A model generated the notes under the pieces. It did no database searches. It was not told the DNA's origin and saw only the letters and a program-made list of their open reading frames with translations. Below, piece after piece: positions 1-7,519 of a stretch of DNA of 64,000 nucleotides; position 1 is the first letter of the stretch, and the number at the start of each line of letters is the position of its first letter. Source of the stretch: Schnuerera sp. xch1 (GTDB lineage Bacteria > Bacillota > Clostridia > Tissierellales > Tepidimicrobiaceae); NCBI RefSeq assembly GCF_019931165.1, contig NZ_JAIOUP010000003.1, positions 62,001 to 126,000 of the forward strand. The letters are read 5' to 3'. Position numbers and translations under genes: made by a program.

Positions 1-110
1 GGAAAGTCGAATCATGAAGAGAATGCGCCACATGCCTAACCTAACCACAGTCGTAGCCGTTGGTGGTTGAAGAATGAAAGATTTCGAATTCAGGAGGAGT
101 AGAGGAGTGT

Positions 111-809
111 ATGAAAGAATTTTTAGCAAATTCTTGGGTAGTTGGTATTATTGGAGGTATTCTAAGTGGATTTTTTGTAACATGGATTACTAGAATAATC
201 TTTTCGAAGAGAGATAATAAAGAGTACTTCCAGAAAGTGTTGCAGGCAAACAAAGAAATAATATATTCTATTAGACCTACAATTTCTGAGGGGGATATTC
301 CAAAAAGAGAGATTATCAATGCTCTTATTTCTTCAAATTCACTAAAATATGGAATTGAAGTTAAAGATATGTTTACTTTAGAACAAATATGCGATGAATT
401 AATTAAGGAAGTAATGGATTCTAGCTTTATTTCTTCAGAAACTAAGAATGAATATTGTGAAAGATTGTTGTCATTGAGGAATCAGAAGGCTGAAGATGAA
501 AGAAAATTAACAATTGAGTATATCTCTAATAAGGAAAATGTGAAATCAGTTTTAGAATATAGGCAAAAACTAACAGCTAATATGACTATGACTTTAGGAA
601 TAATGGTGACTTTAATGTCTTTTATTGTGACCATTATTTTATCACTGGAAAACCAAGCAATCTTTATTGACTTGAACAATGAATTGTTTTATTTAATTCC
701 AATGGTAGTTTCCTTCGCAACTATTCTTATCGTGTTAATGGTTATGACTTATACAAGAATCTTTAAGATTATAAAAGATAAAAGGGAGAAAATCCAATTC
801 CCACAATAA
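111..809 (+). CDS. Hypothetical membrane protein with three predicted TM segments
   Basis: The ATG follows a purine-rich SD (AGGAGGAGTAGAGG). The 232-residue product has an N-terminal TM segment (about residues 9-31, Gly-rich: VVGIIGGILSGFF), a charged cytoplasmic-looking middle (32-155) and a C-terminal TM pair (about 158-179 and 192-214), ending in a basic tail. I do not recognise a characterised family. The layout (one TM, soluble domain, TM hairpin) is seen in various accessory small membrane proteins of Firmicutes, but no enzyme motif is visible. It stands alone: a terminator-like hairpin follows at about 913, and both flanks are less AT-rich than the rest of the window, so acquisition with a small accessory segment is possible. 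That is inference. Confidence 0.7.
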   Translation: MKEFLANSWVVGIIGGILSGFFVTWITRIIFSKRDNKEYFQKVLQANKEIIYSIRPTISEGDIPKREIINALISSNSLKYGIEVKDMFTLEQICDELIKEVMDSSFISSETKNEYCERLLSLRNQKAEDERKLTIEYISNKENVKSVLEYRQKLTANMTMTLGIMVTLMSFIVTIILSLENQAIFIDLNNELFYLIPMVVSFATILIVLMVMTYTRIFKIIKDKREKIQFPQ

Positions 810-912
810 CACATACAGTATCAATAACTACATCCTTAATCCATGATTATCTAAATTGAATAATAACTAGTGGCTCTTATCCTTTATGTCATAAATTATA
901 CATAGCATAAAA

Positions 913-950
913 AACCCCCTTTTGGATTTAACTCCATTGGGGGTTCGTCT
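913..950 (+). terminator. Terminator-like hairpin after the hypothetical membrane protein
   Basis: Inverted repeat AACCCCC (913-919) / GGGGGTT (939-945) with a 19-base loop. The tail is only weakly T-rich (CGTCTTATT), so termination strength is uncertain. Confidence 0.55.
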
Positions 951-1113
951 TATTATCAAGTTTCGACAAAAATCGGGTTAACCCGGTATCTTTGTGAAGG
1001 GGAAGACGCTTTTACTCTTGAGCTTGCTTTAACTGGTGGGCTTTCTTTCAAACCATTGGTTCGGTAACATGCCTCTCGAATAAAAAAAGAACCGTCTCCT
1101 TGTGTCATGTGCC
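950..1113. other. Non-coding stretch, less AT-rich, with REP-like half element
   Basis: No gene is visible between the hairpin at 913 and the tenA stop. The stretch is less AT-rich than its surroundings, contains the palindrome CGGGTTAACCCG (about 973-984) and an inverted repeat AAACCATTGGTT. On the minus strand, next to tenA, it reads GACACAAGGAGACGGTTC then a T run. This resembles one arm of the GACACA...GGGGACGGTTC palindromic elements I associate with REP/IS200-type transposases in Clostridia; the opposite GTGTCA arm is missing. That family assignment is from memory. The T run could also end tenA transcription. Confidence 0.3.
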
Positions 1114-1776
1114 TTATATCCACTCTCTCATTTTATAAACATCTTCCCAAAATTCATATTCAAATTTTAATGACATTGAAAAAGCATTTATTATTTTTTT
1201 CTCTTTTTCCTTTCCTGCATTTAAAATATTTCTATTTAATAGCTTTATCATCTTATCTACCAATTCTAGAAAATCAGGAGTATCACAAATACTAACCCAG
1301 TCTTGATAATATTTGTCATTATTATTAACAAGTTTTGACTGATGCAACTCGCCAATCTTTCGATAAGTCCAGTAACAAGGTAGAAGGGAAGCTATCCCTT
1401 CTGCAAATGTATTTAAAGAACTAATAGATAAAAGAAAATTGGTATAGGAAACATTGGCTCTAGTAAGTTTTACTTTTTTAGCTTCATTTAAATCAATATT
1501 AAGAGACTTTAATAGCTTTTCATAGGCAGTAAATTCATGATTAGCTTCCATATATAGGATGTTTATTAGCTCTATTCTGTCATATATATTTTCTGCACGA
1601 GATACCAAAATACCCATATTCCTTAAAGATTGATCCAAATAATAATAATCCTGCAATAAATAAAATTTAAATATTTTTCGATCCAAAGTCCCATTATAAA
1701 TTTCACTAACCATAGGATTATTAATTACTTTCTTCCAAATATCTTCTGTTTCTCTAACAATATCTTCAAAGATCAT
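1114..1776 (-). CDS. tenA: TenA family aminopyrimidine aminohydrolase / thiaminase II
   Basis: TenA proteins hydrolyse aminomethyl-pyrimidine breakdown products of thiamine to HMP for salvage, in the cytoplasm. The 220-residue length and the all-helical pattern fit TenA. The family's active-site Cys is at residue 134 in LLPCYWTYRKIGE, matching the Cys near 135 of B. subtilis TenA, and EANHEFTAYEKLL near residues 77-89 is also typical. Its ATG overlaps the stop of the upstream ThiD fusion by one base (TAATG), so the two are translationally coupled and both lie under the TPP riboswitch. The order pyrimidine kinase then TenA says pyrimidine-moiety salvage. Function is confident from family; substrate range is not tested. 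Confidence 0.92.
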   Translation of the reverse strand: MIFEDIVRETEDIWKKVINNPMVSEIYNGTLDRKIFKFYLLQDYYYLDQSLRNMGILVSRAENIYDRIELINILYMEANHEFTAYEKLLKSLNIDLNEAKKVKLTRANVSYTNFLLSISSLNTFAEGIASLLPCYWTYRKIGELHQSKLVNNNDKYYQDWVSICDTPDFLELVDKMIKLLNRNILNAGKEKEKKIINAFSMSLKFEYEFWEDVYKMREWI

Positions 1777-3242
1777 TATTTTTTAACTCCCTTTATTATT
1801 ATATAACTACCGCTTTTATAACCTGATTGAGGTTCTTCAATTTCTTCATTAGTATATTTAGGATTTTTTACCAAAGTCTGAACAAATTCTAAATCTTTAA
1901 ACCCTACATCTTCTAATAATTTAATCAATTTCTCAGTAGTAATCCATTCTGCATTTCTTACAAATTCAAGAGGATAAGGATACTCTGGGCAAATTTCATA
2001 ATTATATTCTCCCTTCATATAAGAATAATCATATAAAATAGCATATGCACCCTCACCTGCAATAATGGAAACAATCACTTCTCCTCCAGTTTTTAAAACA
2101 CGATAAGCTTCTTTAATAGCTTTAGCTTTATCTTTAACAGAAGCAAGTATTGTTCCAAGCAATACCTGATTAAAACTCTCATCAGGCCAAGGAATATCTT
2201 CAGCACATCCTGATTTTACAGATATATTTCTTTCTCTTGCAAATTTAGCCATTGCTTCAGAAGGTTCAACTCCAAATTTAATTCCAAGTTTTTCTGCAAA
2301 CATGCCATTTCCTATTCCTACGCTCAAACAATTTTCTGGATCAGTAACAAACTTTTTCAATGCTTTAAATTCTGAAGTAAATAAATTTTTATTCTTATTA
2401 AACCAATCTTCAAAATCCTGTGCAGCCTTTTTATAATGACTAACATATTGTGGTTTTAAATTATGATAAAGTGGTCCATGACCATTTCCTATATTAATAG
2501 GTGCATTAGTAATTGCTTTATAAACATACTCTCTTGCTGTGTCTACAGCATCATTTAAATTATGTCCTTTAGCAAGACAAGCTGCAATAGCAGAAGACAA
2601 TGTACAACCTGTACCATGTGTATTTTTACTATCAACTCTTGCAAATCTGTAAATAAAAAATTCATCATTTACAAGCAAAAGATCTACAACCTCTGAGCCT
2701 GATAAATGTCCTCCCTTTATCAATACATTCTTAACTCCTAATTTTCTAATACATTTTGCAGCATGTTTCATATCCTCAAGGGTTTTTATTTTACATCCAC
2801 TAATAATCTCTGCCTCAGGAATATTTGGAGTTACCAAATAAACTAAAGGAAGCAATTTATTTATTAAGGACTTATAGGCTTCTTCCTGTAACAATAAATC
2901 ACCACTTTTCGCCACCATTACTGGGTCTAATACTACATTAGGAGCTTTATAATGTTTTATTTTGTTAGCCACTATGTTAATAATATCAGAATTTGACAAC
3001 ATACCAATCTTAATTGCATCAATACCAATATCTTCACAAACAACACCAATTTGATCTGCAATAGTATCTAAAGGAATATCACACACTGAGCATACTTCTT
3101 TAGTATTTTGAGCAGTTATTGAAGTAATAGCAGACATTCCATAAACATCAAAGGCCTGAAAAGTCTTTAAATCAGCCTGGATTCCAGCACCTCCTCCTGA
3201 ATCTGATCCTGCAATCGTCAAAACTCGTGCTAATTTTTTCAT
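1776..3242 (-). CDS. thiD: ThiD hydroxymethylpyrimidine(-phosphate) kinase fused to SAM methyltransferase domain
   Basis: Residues 1-265 of 488 are a full ThiD, which phosphorylates HMP and HMP-P for thiamine synthesis: N-terminal AGSDSGGGAGIQADLK, then HGTGCTLSSA with the catalytic-type Cys at 213. Residues about 275-485 are a class I SAM-dependent methyltransferase: SAM-binding loop SVGIGNGMFAEKLG (307-320), acidic GVEPSEAM, a post-II loop (CAEDIPWPDESF) and EAYRVLKTGGEVI (378-390), as in Methyltransf_11. Start: an upstream in-frame ATG at 3311 lies inside the riboswitch terminator; the ATG at 3242 has AAGGAG at good spacing. ThiD fusions to ThiE or TenA are common, but to a methyltransferase unusual. 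The methyl acceptor is unknown. Confidence 0.9.
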   Translation of the reverse strand: MKKLARVLTIAGSDSGGGAGIQADLKTFQAFDVYGMSAITSITAQNTKEVCSVCDIPLDTIADQIGVVCEDIGIDAIKIGMLSNSDIINIVANKIKHYKAPNVVLDPVMVAKSGDLLLQEEAYKSLINKLLPLVYLVTPNIPEAEIISGCKIKTLEDMKHAAKCIRKLGVKNVLIKGGHLSGSEVVDLLLVNDEFFIYRFARVDSKNTHGTGCTLSSAIAACLAKGHNLNDAVDTAREYVYKAITNAPINIGNGHGPLYHNLKPQYVSHYKKAAQDFEDWFNKNKNLFTSEFKALKKFVTDPENCLSVGIGNGMFAEKLGIKFGVEPSEAMAKFARERNISVKSGCAEDIPWPDESFNQVLLGTILASVKDKAKAIKEAYRVLKTGGEVIVSIIAGEGAYAILYDYSYMKGEYNYEICPEYPYPLEFVRNAEWITTEKLIKLLEDVGFKDLEFVQTLVKNPKYTNEEIEEPQSGYKSGSYIIIKGVKK

Positions 3243-3301
3243 ACAATTCCACTCCTTAATTGTGTAATTAATTGTTTTATCAGCATCTTTTAATAAAGGG
3301 G

Positions 3302-3341
3302 CAAAAATCAAAAAAATGAAAACGTAAAAATAGTTTTCATT
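3302..3341 (-). terminator. Riboswitch expression-platform terminator
   Basis: On the minus strand a perfect 9-bp stem AATGAAAAC/GTTTTCATT (3315-3323 with 3333-3341) is followed by TTTTTTGATTTTTG. It sits between the TPP aptamer and the thiD start, so it is the expected TPP-dependent attenuator. Confidence 0.85.
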
Positions 3342-3345
3342 CTAT

Positions 3346-3438
3346 AAAATCTCACTTTCCTACGTTAGTATTAACTAAACAGGTTCAAAGGGTTCACTCG
3401 TTAAAGTATCTCAGCATTTTTGCACCCCTAGCACTGAA
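3346..3438 (-). promoter_or_regulatory. TPP (THI element) riboswitch
   Basis: Read on the minus strand, the conserved THI-box blocks appear in order: GGGGTGC (3422-3428), CTGAGA (3409-3414), ACCC (3390-3393), GAACCTG (about 3380-3386), then ACGTAGGAAAG near 3354. This is the thiamine pyrophosphate aptamer, and it is followed by a terminator hairpin at 3302-3341. It controls the ThiD-methyltransferase and TenA genes; high TPP should cause early termination. Exact P1 ends were not determined. Confidence 0.95.
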
Positions 3439-3454
3439 ATATTCAATTAAGTAC

Positions 3455-3483
3455 AGTATAACATATATTAATTTCTTATTCAA
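3455..3483 (-). promoter_or_regulatory. Sigma-A-type promoter of the thiamine salvage operon
   Basis: On the minus strand TTGAAT (3478-3483), a 17-bp spacer and TATACT (3455-3460) lie just upstream of the TPP aptamer, at the right distance to start transcription shortly before it. Confidence 0.7.
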
Positions 3484-3562
3484 AGTCTTTTACATATTTG
3501 ATAGTGTCAAGTTACTATACGAAATAAAAAGTTAGAATATTGATATGAGATAATACACAGGA

Positions 3563-3664
3563 TTATTTTTCTTTATTCATCAACTTATAGTTTTTACTTT
3601 CTTTTATCATAGTTTTATTATATCCATATTTGTTTGAAATAGCTTTTAAAAAGTCATTTTTCAT
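3563..3664 (-). CDS. Possible 33-residue small ORF
   Basis: In the gap between the riboswitch promoter and the GNAT gene the minus strand carries an ATG preceded by AAAGAGGATAA (SD-like, good spacing) and open for 33 codons to TAA. The peptide is Lys/Asn-rich (starts MKNDFLKAIS, ends KLMNKEK) with no signal or TM segment and no recognised family. It may be a real small protein, a remnant of a larger gene, or chance. Confidence 0.25.
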   Translation of the reverse strand: MKNDFLKAISNKYGYNKTMIKESKNYKLMNKEK

Positions 3665-3781
3665 TTATCCTCTTTACACATATCTCCACCTTTAAAGTAT
3701 TTTGATTATCCTGAGGATATTTACAAAGATGATATACTTAAAGCAGAAGAATATTTATATTGACTTGAAGGGGATGAATCT

Positions 3782-4306
3782 ATGGAAGATGTTAAATTAA
3801 TAAAACCAACAATTGAGCTTAAAGACGAATATTTGGATATGATTAAGGATTGGAAAGATAACAATGAAAGACCTAATCCCTCAACTTTGAATTTGGATAC
3901 AAGTGATTTTCCTGCAATGATAAAAAAATTAGAGGGATTTAGTAAGGGAATAGGATTAAAAGAGGGATATGTTGAACACTCTACATATTGGTTGATAGAA
4001 AATAACACAGTTATAGGTGCAGTAAATATAAGGCATAGGCTCAATGACTATCTATTTAGAATAGATGGCAATATTGGAGGAGGTATAAGGCCAAGTTTTA
4101 GAGGAAAAGGTTATGGCTCAACAATGCTATCCTTAGCACTTGATATAACAAAGGATATGGGAATGGGAAGGGTTCTCATAACCTGTAATGATGACAATAT
4201 AATATCTGAAAAGACCATAATAAAAAATGGCGGAGTTTTCGAATCAGAAGAAGTAGAAACTAATGGCAATGTTGTAAAAAGATTTTGGGTTGATTTAGGA
4301 CATTAA
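3782..4306 (+). CDS. GNAT family N-acetyltransferase
   Basis: A 174-residue GNAT protein, which transfers acetyl from acetyl-CoA to an amine. The acetyl-CoA binding segment is GIRPSFRGKGYGSTML (about 101-116, R/Q-x-x-G-x-G/A type), preceded by the beta-bulge strand YLFRIDGNIGG and followed by RVLITCNDDNIISEKTIIKNGG, typical of motif B. The N-terminal Leu/Asp-rich part with WLIENNTVIGAVNIRHRL is like the YjdJ/YitI-type GNAT subgroup that acts on small molecules. SD AAGGGG precedes the ATG. It converges on the next gene, the stop codons sharing a TTAA. No neighbouring gene hints at substrate. Confidence 0.85.
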   Translation: MEDVKLIKPTIELKDEYLDMIKDWKDNNERPNPSTLNLDTSDFPAMIKKLEGFSKGIGLKEGYVEHSTYWLIENNTVIGAVNIRHRLNDYLFRIDGNIGGGIRPSFRGKGYGSTMLSLALDITKDMGMGRVLITCNDDNIISEKTIIKNGGVFESEEVETNGNVVKRFWVDLGH

Positions 4307-4698
4307 TGCTTTGAATATGAATATCTCTTTATGGTAGAGCTTGAAATAATCCCATATAAAACAAATGCAATTATACTGGATAATACTGTTGAAATTCCCT
4401 GTACCCAAGGTGCGTTAACTGTTCCTTGAATTGAGTTAATTGAAAGAATTATTGTCCATACTACTATTCCCCAAATTGCTCCAATAACACCAATGTTTAT
4501 TTTATTTATAATCTTCAATTTGTTAACTATATATAAAAGGATATAACCCGCAATTTGACCTGCTAGTATATGGATTATTAGTTGAGTGGCAGTAAAATTT
4601 GCTCCTAAGGAAGAAATTCCAAAAGTTTCTGTTAACATAATAATTGCTGCCTGAACAACAGATGCTATTAAAAACCCTATAGAATATTTTAATTTCAC
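4303..4698 (-). CDS. Hypothetical four-TM membrane protein
   Basis: A 131-residue hydrophobic protein with about four TM segments (residues 5-24, 36-58, 68-90, 98-121), Lys-rich ends and no charged catalytic cluster. The start is GTG with AGGTGA upstream at good spacing. It looks like a small integral membrane protein of the YqhR/DUF-type group, but I cannot name a family. Single gene: 3' end overlaps the GNAT gene by four bases (both stops use the palindrome TTAA). Nothing in context suggests a role. Confidence 0.65.
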   Translation of the reverse strand: MKLKYSIGFLIASVVQAAIIMLTETFGISSLGANFTATQLIIHILAGQIAGYILLYIVNKLKIINKINIGVIGAIWGIVVWTIILSINSIQGTVNAPWVQGISTVLSSIIAFVLYGIISSSTIKRYSYSKH

Positions 4699-4748
4699 TT
4701 TCTTTCACCTCGCAATATCAATTATTATGTGCAAGGATGAGAATATTA

Positions 4749-5189
4749 TTATGATCTAATACATTCTATAAGATTTTTTAAATTCCTTTCAAAATCCTCA
4801 TCGGCTTGAGGGTTTCTTTTTTTGAATTTGGTATATATTTTCTTTTTTCTTCTTAAGTTGGCATTAATATGTCTTCTATTTAGTATCTCACCTAAATTAT
4901 CATCAGTAATCAAAAATCCATTTTGATTTATACAATATGCACCTTTGGTAAGTCCCATGGCAGCCAGCCCATAGTCCTGAGTTACTAATATATCGTTTTT
5001 TTCTATTCTATTGGCTATATAGTAATCAGCACTATCTCTCGAAATGTCTACAGATACAATTTCCGCATAATCATCATCCAATTTAACCGCATAGTTTTTA
5101 ACCACTACTATTTTAATATTATTTTCCTTAGCAACTTCTATTGCTATATCAACTACAGGGCATCCATCTGCGTCCACAAAAATCATCAT
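4749..5189 (-). CDS. UPF0178 (YaiI/YqxD, DUF188) family protein
   Basis: At 146 residues this matches the YaiI/YqxD family (PIN-like fold, function not established). Hallmarks are the N-terminal FVDADGCPVVD, the central DSADYYIANRIEKNDILVTQ and GLAAMGLTKGAYCINQNG, and the basic RRHINANLRRKKK. Start is the first of two adjacent ATGs behind GGAGG; the second is equally possible. The next gene upstream on the same strand is sfsA, 68 bases away, so co-transcription is likely. Acidic residues of the PIN-like site are present, which makes a nuclease role plausible but unproved. Confidence 0.9.
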   Translation of the reverse strand: MMIFVDADGCPVVDIAIEVAKENNIKIVVVKNYAVKLDDDYAEIVSVDISRDSADYYIANRIEKNDILVTQDYGLAAMGLTKGAYCINQNGFLITDDNLGEILNRRHINANLRRKKKIYTKFKKRNPQADEDFERNLKNLIECIRS

Positions 5190-5257
5190 AAAACCTCCAT
5201 CCTAATCATCTTTCATTTCATATTTTAATTTATAATAATGGATTACTCTTAAGGCTT

Positions 5258-5950
5258 CTACATAAGTTCTATTTCAATAGGTTTGCCTATACTGATGTTG
5301 TTATGATTTACTATTGAATCATAAGCAAGTATATCTACATTATTTTCACTAGCTAATCTAACGGCTTCCGAAAATTTGCTATCCATATCCCAATTAGGAC
5401 GAAACAATTTTGGTCCTTTCATCTGTATAAGAAATAATATTGCTCCCCTATAACTTTCTTTTACAGCCTTTATCATCTCATATACGTGCTTTGTACCTCT
5501 TTCAGTAGGGGCATCTGGAAACATGGCAATACCATCATTTTCTAGAGTGACACCTTTAACTTCAATAAAACCCTTTTGTTTTTCTGATTCAAAATATATA
5601 TCGAATCGAGATTTACCAAAGGTAACTTCTCTGCTTATATTTGTTAAATTTTCAAATCCATGAATTCTATTCTTATTGAGGGCTTCAAATACCACTGCAT
5701 TAGGAACTTGAGAGTCCATGTTAACTAGCATATCTCCTTTATCCACAGCTATTAACGAATACTTGGTCTTTCTGTTAGAATTAGAGGAACAATCCTCAAG
5801 TATAACTTTAGCACCAGGTATTAATAATTCCTTACATCTTCCTGTATTCTTTATATGCACCGTTTCTTCTACATTATTTATTAATACTTTTGCTATAAAT
5901 CTATTTGGTCTTTCTAAAAAAATTGCTTCAATAGTCTTTTTATATCTCAT
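5258..5950 (-). CDS. sfsA: SfsA family DNA/RNA-binding nuclease-like protein
   Basis: A 230-residue SfsA homologue, normal length. SfsA has an OB-like N-terminal part and a PD-(D/E)XK-like C-terminal domain; it was named for stimulating sugar fermentation in E. coli and binds nucleic acid, but its role in Firmicutes is unclear. Visible hallmarks: RPNRFIAKVLI near the start, TGRCKELLIPG (36-46), KSRFDIYFE and GFIEVKGVTL (nuclease-like Asp, Glu, Lys), FPDAPTERGTKH, and the C-terminal FRPNWDMDSKFSEA. SD AAAGGAG lies five bases from the ATG. Probably the first gene of a two-gene unit with the UPF0178 gene. Confidence 0.92.
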   Translation of the reverse strand: MRYKKTIEAIFLERPNRFIAKVLINNVEETVHIKNTGRCKELLIPGAKVILEDCSSNSNRKTKYSLIAVDKGDMLVNMDSQVPNAVVFEALNKNRIHGFENLTNISREVTFGKSRFDIYFESEKQKGFIEVKGVTLENDGIAMFPDAPTERGTKHVYEMIKAVKESYRGAILFLIQMKGPKLFRPNWDMDSKFSEAVRLASENNVDILAYDSIVNHNNISIGKPIEIELM

Positions 5951-6042
5951 ATAAACTCCTTTAAACGTGTTCTAAAATTAAAGATAATTATATCATTTAA
6001 AATTTCAATAGCAATAATCTACTTGAATTGAGGAATGTTATT

Positions 6043-6315
6043 TTATTTATCCCATGGTAATTCATCGATAATAGACTTAGCTTTTTTGAAGGTTGACTTT
6101 TCTACCAAAATATCTGTGCCATAAATTGAAAATCCAGACATAATTCTCATATATCCTCCACTACCACGATCTTTAAGAATATATGGAATATTATTCTGAT
6201 CCAATAAGTTCCTAATCAGACTTAATTCATGACTATCATTCGTTGTTTTTAAAAGTATCAATTCGATCTTGTCTTTGTAGGATTTTTTATGATCATCAGA
6301 CTTTTTAATGGACAT
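6043..6315 (-). CDS. DUF2007-like putative signal-transducing protein
   Basis: A small soluble protein of 90 residues. The core (LILLKTTNDSHELSLIRNLLDQNNIPYILKD in outline, then ...GTDILVEKSTFKKAKSIID) has the pattern of DUF2007: a beta-alpha-beta unit in which a short helix discriminates and a ferredoxin-like fold binds an unknown ligand. Start: a GTG three codons upstream would sit in the SD itself; the ATG at 6315 has GGGAGG at proper distance. The first 20 residues are Lys/Asp-rich and may be disordered. Monocistronic, convergent with nothing. The function is unknown. Confidence 0.7.
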   Translation of the reverse strand: MSIKKSDDHKKSYKDKIELILLKTTNDSHELSLIRNLLDQNNIPYILKDRGSGGYMRIMSGFSIYGTDILVEKSTFKKAKSIIDELPWDK

Positions 6316-6459
6316 ATACTCCACCTCCCTCCTATACTATTTATTATATAGTAATCATCATTAATATTAAATATACCCAAAGTTATATCTATGATATAAT
6401 TAATATATTGATATTAAAGCTTGACCCAGATAGTTAGTATTTAATAAGGGGGCGTTCAT

Positions 6460-7443
6460 ATGAAAAATATCAAAAGATTAAATCTTGCAAATCTACCTAC
6501 AAAAATAGAAAAGCTAAATAGATTAAGTGATCAATTAGGAAAAAATATCTACATTAAAAGAGATGACCAAACTGGTACAGAAGTTTCAGGTAATAAGGTT
6601 AGAAAGCTTGAATTTTCTGTAGCAGAAGCTTTAGAAAAGGGTTGTGACTATTTAATAACCTGTGGAGGTATTCAATCAAATCATTGTAGGGCAACTGCTG
6701 CGGTAGCTGCTAAGTTAGGAATAGGTGCCTATCTTGTGTTAAGAGGGGATGAAGATATACAAATAGAAGGAAATCTCTTTTTGGACAAGATCCTAGGAGC
6801 GGATATAAAGTTTATAACAGCTGAGGAATACAGAAATAATAGAACTGAAATAATGAATGATATAAAGGAAAATTTGGGTGATGAAGGTCATGATGCATAC
6901 ATAATTCCAGAAGGAGCTTCTAATGGTATAGGTTCATTAGGCTATATAAATGCAATGGAAGAGATTTTAAAACAAGAAAAGGAATTAGAAGTAAAATTTG
7001 ATGCAATAGTCTCAACGGTAGGCTCTGGTGGTACATATTCAGGACTTTATTATGGAAATTATGTTAACAATAATACTGCTATTATATATGGTATAAATAT
7101 TAGTGAAACAAAGGAACATTTTCAAAATCAGATATTGAAATTGTTAAAAGAAATAGCTCTTTATACAAATAAAGAAATTGAAGTAAAAAAAGATGAAATA
7201 GATATAATAGATGGATATCCAGGCAGAGGTTATGCACTGAGTCGCCCCGAAGAAGTTGAATTCATAAATCATCTTGCTAGATTGGAAGGAATAATTCTAG
7301 ATCCTGTATATACTGGAAAGGCTATGTATGGACTTGTAAAAGAGATTAAAAAAGGTACTTTTGATGAACATGAAAATATTTTATTCATCCATACGGGAGG
7401 ATTGTTTGGATGGAATACAGAACAGAGAAGTTTGCTTAAATAA
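6460..7443 (+). CDS. PLP-dependent D-cysteine desulfhydrase / ACC deaminase family enzyme
   Basis: At 327 residues this belongs to the fold-type II PLP family that includes D-cysteine desulfhydrase (pyruvate, H2S and ammonia from D-Cys) and ACC deaminase. The PLP lysine is K46 in SGNKVRKLEF; CGGIQSNHCRATAA (about 68-81) is the substrate-carboxylate loop; the phosphate-binding VGSGGTYSGL is near 181-190, and FIHTGGLFGW lies close to the C-terminus. In amino-acid fermenters D-cysteine desulfhydrase is more likely than ACC deaminase, but sequence alone does not separate them. SD GGGGG precedes the ATG. Possibly transcribed with the methionine-sulfoxide reductase gene downstream. Confidence 0.85.
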   Translation: MKNIKRLNLANLPTKIEKLNRLSDQLGKNIYIKRDDQTGTEVSGNKVRKLEFSVAEALEKGCDYLITCGGIQSNHCRATAAVAAKLGIGAYLVLRGDEDIQIEGNLFLDKILGADIKFITAEEYRNNRTEIMNDIKENLGDEGHDAYIIPEGASNGIGSLGYINAMEEILKQEKELEVKFDAIVSTVGSGGTYSGLYYGNYVNNNTAIIYGINISETKEHFQNQILKLLKEIALYTNKEIEVKKDEIDIIDGYPGRGYALSRPEEVEFINHLARLEGIILDPVYTGKAMYGLVKEIKKGTFDEHENILFIHTGGLFGWNTEQRSLLK

Positions 7444-7519
7444 TGAGTGATGTACAAAATGATGTATACTTATATATAGCGTGCTTAATATTGAATAGGT
7501 GGTGAGAATTATATTTAAA

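Noticed and set aside
1107-1295. A 62-codon plus-strand ORF within tenA
   Set aside because: It is antisense to a clear TenA gene, has no SD and no family; a shadow frame.
3243-3311. Longer thiD N-terminus starting at 3311
   Set aside because: It would lie inside the riboswitch terminator and lacks an SD; the ATG at 3242 has AAGGAG and the normal ThiD N-terminus.
3640-3768. Open plus-strand frame ending KAEEYLY before the GNAT gene
   Set aside because: About 40 codons with no start codon or SD. Could be a remnant, but no family was recognised.
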